The position numbers and the translations under genes are program-made. Below the pieces are notes generated by a model. It did no database searches. It had not been told where the DNA came from and was given only the letters and a program-made list of their open reading frames with translations. A stretch of 64,000 nt of DNA from Sphagnum compactum. Taxonomy: Eukaryota; Bryophyta; Sphagnopsida; Sphagnales. The first letter of the stretch is position 1. Each line of letters opens with the position of its first letter. Location of the stretch: contig OZ234503.1 in NCBI GenBank assembly GCA_965153455.1, forward strand, positions 11,475,118 to 11,539,117. Direction: 5' to 3'. Positions 59,661 to 64,000 of the stretch are shown here, in pieces.

Positions 59661-62600
59661 CATGTTAAAGTCACTGGCTTCCTGAGGGGCTATGGCACCT
59701 GAAACAAATGCATACCTAAGGGTCATGTTTGGGCAGCTGCAAGGTTTATTCTTTCCATATCAAGTGGATCTTCTGTTGGATGGATGCATGCACCCATGCA
59801 TTTGGGAACGACATGTCTTTCTGTGTGGGTGTATCCATTGCACAAATGCACTGGGGAGCTCTATGTTGAGGACTCCTAGAGTTTGGAAATGGGAGATATG
59901 CTTCTGAGCAGACAAGGGACATGGCAAGACTGGAGACTAAGAGGAACTTGCAAATGAAGCACAAGGACCACAAACCACAGGATGTGGCACAGGGTACACA
60001 GAATCACACATGGATTAGGAGGTACAGCAAGCCAAGTCCATTCAGGGGAATGAGTGGTCATGCTGGGCAGCTGGTCAAATATTGCCTGCACTTTTGGATC
60101 CAGATGGAGCCTAGCTTGTAGAGCCCTTTAGAAATATCCTCACCTGGACACAACTTGGCAATGGAGAGTGACAAACCTGTTTCTGAGTTATAATAGCAGA
60201 TTTCTGTTGAACTTTCACTTTGAAGCACAACCAAATGCAGGAACCTCTTCAGGTCTTGGCATTTCCAAGGGTCATGTCTGCAATCTCATCGATGCTGGCT
60301 GTTTTTCACCAGTGCATCTCACGTGCCCAAGAGCTTTTGGAGCGGGGAGTGTGGCACCCAAATACTCCAGGACAATGTTCAGCACTCTTTGCCTGAGGCG
60401 TATAAATTTGGGTACCAGAGTAGGTCTGGCACTGGTCAATCCAGTCTTTCTTTGTGCTTTTTGGGAGAAGCAGCTCTTGCTAAAAGTTTTGCTTGGCTAG
60501 ATGGTCACTCTAGCAGAATAATGTCTTCATTTGAAAAAAGCCTGAAGCATAGGGAACTGCCTGTTCTGCATGTCAGGGTTTTTCTAAGTCGCACATTAAC
60601 CTGAGACAAAGACCATGCGTGTGACTTGCTTTCTAGTGTAATGAGTTTTGTTGTATTATTGTTTTGCTGTGTTTTTTTAATGGAAAATATGTTGCTTTCC
60701 ACCGACTGGAAAATATCTAGCTACTAAACTTATGCTCAATCCAAAAGCAGATATTATTATTGGTTCTCCTTCCTATCAGCAGTCTTCTCCAGTTTGGGAC
60801 TATGTAGTCATATTGTACTCTACAAGAATCGTGGGCAAAAGTCTAGTCATCTGATGAGATGGGTGGTAGACATCATATCCTGTCTACTGCTGCTGTTGTG
60901 CTTTACAGGAGGTTTTGTGGTGAACAGCTTCTGCAAGTGCCAACTGTGAGTGAACCTCCAGCCAAACAACTCAACTGTGGGCTCTGGTAGACATGATATC
61001 CTGTCAACTGATGCTGGTGTGAGGCTGGTGTGCCTTGAATCAGAAGGCTATTTGTTGAGTGAGTTTTGTTTGCCAGTTTTGTGACTGACGATGGAATGAT
61101 GCTGTTGTGCTTTCGAGGAGAGATTGGTGTTACCTGGTGGGTGAGTTTTGTGTGGTGGTTGTGAGTGAACAAAGTAATTATTTACAGTTCAGAAAGTGTC
61201 TGGCACTATGATGAAATGAGTTACATTTAGAGTGTAAATCACTCTATATTTTGAAAAATTCACCTGATTTGGCTAATTGCTCTTTGTGGTGATTGATAGT
61301 TACATCCCAAATTTGTTGCCAATGTGGTCACAACTGTTTTGCAATTTCTTTACAGCCATTTACAGAAGCTGTCACAGTGGTTGCAGTTTACATTCAGATG
61401 CTTTGGTGAAATCAGATTTCAGGTAAGTGACACCTTCAAAATGGAAAGTGATGGTGTCACATTTCACGCGCTTTGGAATCACAGAAAGAAATGGTACTCG
61501 CTCAATTGAATTGAAAGCAAAGCATTTGAAAAAATTACCTCAATTCATGTTACTCAATGTTGACCAAGGTAGATAGTTAATTCTTGACGAAGTTGTTTCT
61601 CCAAATTGCTCTTGCCCTTCAATGCTGTACTGCCTTCATTCTCCACTACATGCATTGTTGTGCTTGTTGTGATTGTTGCAAATTGTCTTGTGATTCCAAA
61701 TTGATGATGCACTTGAGTCTTTCTACATGGGACTCTCCTTTCGACCTCAACAAATTATGTAGAACGCAAGCACACAAATACATTAGGTATGAAATTCACA
61801 TTTAATTCTGATTTCTCAAGGAGCTCCTTGGAGGTCTCTTCAAGATTCTGAATGCATTCTCCCCCATAGATCTATCTCGCTTATGCTTCATGTTTGCAAA
61901 TAAGTTCCAAATGGGAATGGTGACTCTCCTCCTTGAAAGGGATCATTATCTATGATATTGGAGGATAGCCCTTGTCACCTACAAGGTATGAAGGAAAGGA
62001 TCTATTTGTTAAGCCCTACTCAACATCTAACAAACTCTTGTATTGTGCATGTTTGTACAAAGATGAGCTTTTCAAGACTTGAGAATCATTGACTTACCTA
62101 CTAGGCAAACCCACATGCACATCTGTGAACATTTCATTACAATTCATAATGACTTGGGTTACAATGCACTAAACTCGCCCCGTCTTGAAAATAATAATAA
62201 TTACTTGTGAAGGCCCATGTGGACTTTGCAATAGCACTGTGGGTTCCATCAAATGGTTTCTTGAACGCAAGGCAATCCACACCACCTTTTGAAGACTCCA
62301 TAACAATCCGCATTTCTGCAACTTTTGACTAGTGAAAGACAAATTTATACACCACATTGACAACACATACAACCTCCTAAAGCACCGAAGAAATAATAGA
62401 TCCACCAATGGCAAACAACTCACTACAAATCTAAAGGTTGCCACCTTGTGCAAATGTATAAATTGCCCAACCTACTTAGACTTCAATTGAAATAGCTTTA
62501 CGATACTTCGTATCTTGCTTGATGATTAGTGGTTTCACCTTTTCAACAATTTAGTAAACAAAATAGTATTGCTCATTCAGAAATTCTCGACCCACCCCTC

Positions 62601-63851
62601 AATATCATCTTTTGTCATGATGAAATGAGAAAACCAAGTGGTTGATATGGGTTTTACCCAATGACTAAGATTTGAACTTAGAAACCTACTATGTAGCTTA
62701 TATTGATAGATGATGAAACATGTAGAAAGAATGCTACTTGAATGCAATGTGCACATATGGAATCTTTTGCACAATTTGTTGACTAACCATCAAAGACCAA
62801 AAGATGAATATTGGCTTCTAATTCAATGACAAGTTGAGGCAACTCAATGAAAATGGTGACACATCCAATTGTATGGATCTGTTGGCCATCCATGATAACG
62901 AACCAAAACCAACAAGCAAAATGACAATAGACCAAACTTGCAACATAGTGATGCAATGTAGAAATCATACATCACAACAAATGTCATCGCAAGAAGCCAC
63001 CTACAAAAGCCTACCAAGAAACAATAACAAACGAAACAACAAGAAAAACAACAATTCAAACTTGCAATGGATCTCTGGACTTCCTCCCATTCCATATCCA
63101 TCTCCCTTACCCACTATCAACTTGTTGCTTGTACAAGCAGTTGGTTGAGTTAGGACCTCAACAAACCTGAAATCCAACTTGCAACTTGTAATTTAGATTC
63201 TCGCCTTGTGTACTTCCACTTCCTATTTGAATTGGCACCTTAAGCAATACATCTTGGCAGGGTTGCATCAGTGTAAGTGATTACTACGTAGGTAGGTAAG
63301 TAGCTAAGGCACTTAGAGGCTACTAGGTCAGTACATGCATGTGGATGGTTAGAACATTGCTATGAGAGATGTGAATACAACAGAAAAAAGCGTTTCGTGT
63401 CCAAACACCGTCCATCTTGCATGGTGTTTTGGTGGGTGCTGCTTCACCCATTACCCACTTCTTAAAACACTTCCTATCTTTGCACAAACCCCAGGGGTTG
63501 GTGAATTGGTGTCGAAAAACCCATGAAAGAACTAATGCAGACTTTTCTAATAACCTCTGGTTCTGGAGTTTTTTTTTAGAATGAAAAAAAAAACACCTCT
63601 ACTTCTGGTTTTTTAAAAAAAGATTTTCAGAATTTAAACAAACCTCAGGTTCTGGGTTTTCAAAAAACCTCAAAGAACTGGCAGTTTTTATGAACTAACC
63701 ACCAAAGAAACCGGCAATTTTATAAAACGGTTATTTGACTAGTTCTTAGATTTTTTGAGAACTGCATTTTTATAGATCAAAATTGGTCTCAGACTTATGA
63801 GAACCACGGTTATATATTGGAAACTGATGATTCAATTTTTTGAGAACCAAA

Positions 63852-63853
<2 letters not shown>
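59661..63853. other. UPF1 3' flank and intergenic DNA
   Basis: The first 1-1.5 kb is less AT-rich and probably contains the UPF1 3' UTR. Frames near 60168-60604 overlap in two phases and show no domain. Loose direct repeats (GGTAGACATSATATCCTGTC twice, near 60867 and 60987) occur at 60860-61170. From about 61500 the sequence is ordinary intergenic DNA with no gene recognised. Confidence 0.55.

Positions 63854-63897
<44 letters not shown>
63854..63897. repeat. (AT)22 microsatellite
   Basis: Twenty-two AT units between two GAGAACC-rich stretches. GGAAACTGAT to the left and ATCAGTTTCC to the right form a small inverted repeat around it. Confidence 0.9.
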
Positions 63898-63901
<4 letters not shown>

Positions 63902-64000
63902 ACTGCAGTGAGAACCTCTGGTTATCAGTTTCCATTTCTGATAACTGGTCCAACACTTGTCCATACACCATATACATCACTAGGCTTGTTGATCTAACTC

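Noticed and set aside
60168-60604. Two overlapping plus-strand ORFs downstream of UPF1
   Set aside because: Different frames, no recognisable family. More likely 3' UTR.
1-64000. CRISPR array or bacterial-type operon
   Set aside because: All genes are intron-containing plant genes and the tandem repeats have no spacer structure or cas-like neighbours.

Overview
This window looks like nuclear DNA from a land plant. It has intron-rich genes with GT/AG junctions, four proteins of clear plant type (a full-size pleiotropic drug resistance ABC transporter, the chloroplast protein CURT1, a 14-3-3 with the plant non-epsilon intron pattern, and the RNA helicase UPF1), long AT-rich gene-poor stretches, and TTTAGGG/CCCTAAA telomere-type motifs inside a satellite. 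The species cannot be named from the sequence alone. The divergent CURT1 and transporter sequences would fit a non-seed plant, but that is only an impression.

Layout: 1-5.3 kb is intergenic. 5.35-15.74 kb holds the transporter gene on the minus strand: 23 coding exons, all junctions in phase, 1483 residues, intact. 15.7-33.8 kb is an 18 kb repeat-rich desert. It contains a pyrimidine-rich low-complexity tract, a 90-bp tandem repeat, one copy of a dispersed repeat, a satellite of about 50 bp with telomere motifs, two copies of a GC-rich insertion-like element, a long foldback and a 60-bp minisatellite. 34.03-35.79 kb holds CURT1 (plus, 5 exons, 175 residues). 37.87-39.36 kb holds the 14-3-3 gene (minus, 4 exons, 255 residues), convergent with CURT1. 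These two genes form an island of less AT-rich sequence. 39.7-49 kb is a very AT-rich desert carrying the second copy of the dispersed repeat. 50.15-59.66 kb holds UPF1 (plus, 29 coding exons, 1259 residues). 59.7-64 kb is its 3' flank and more intergenic DNA.

The four genes do not form a pathway. They are independent plant loci for plasma-membrane export, thylakoid membrane bending, phosphoprotein binding and nonsense-mediated decay. No new multi-gene system is visible. The most interesting local signals are in and around UPF1. Intron 5 carries a duplicated, identically preserved 20-nt segment flanked by splice signals, whose inclusion would create a premature stop. The region before the start codon is a tandem duplication that duplicates both a 3' splice site and an ATG. 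Other notable signals are a 14-3-3 with a shortened loop between helices 8 and 9, and several microsatellites or homopolymers abutting splice sites in the transporter gene. Exon boundaries were derived by hand from reading frame, splice consensus and family conservation. UTRs and transcription start sites are not established.
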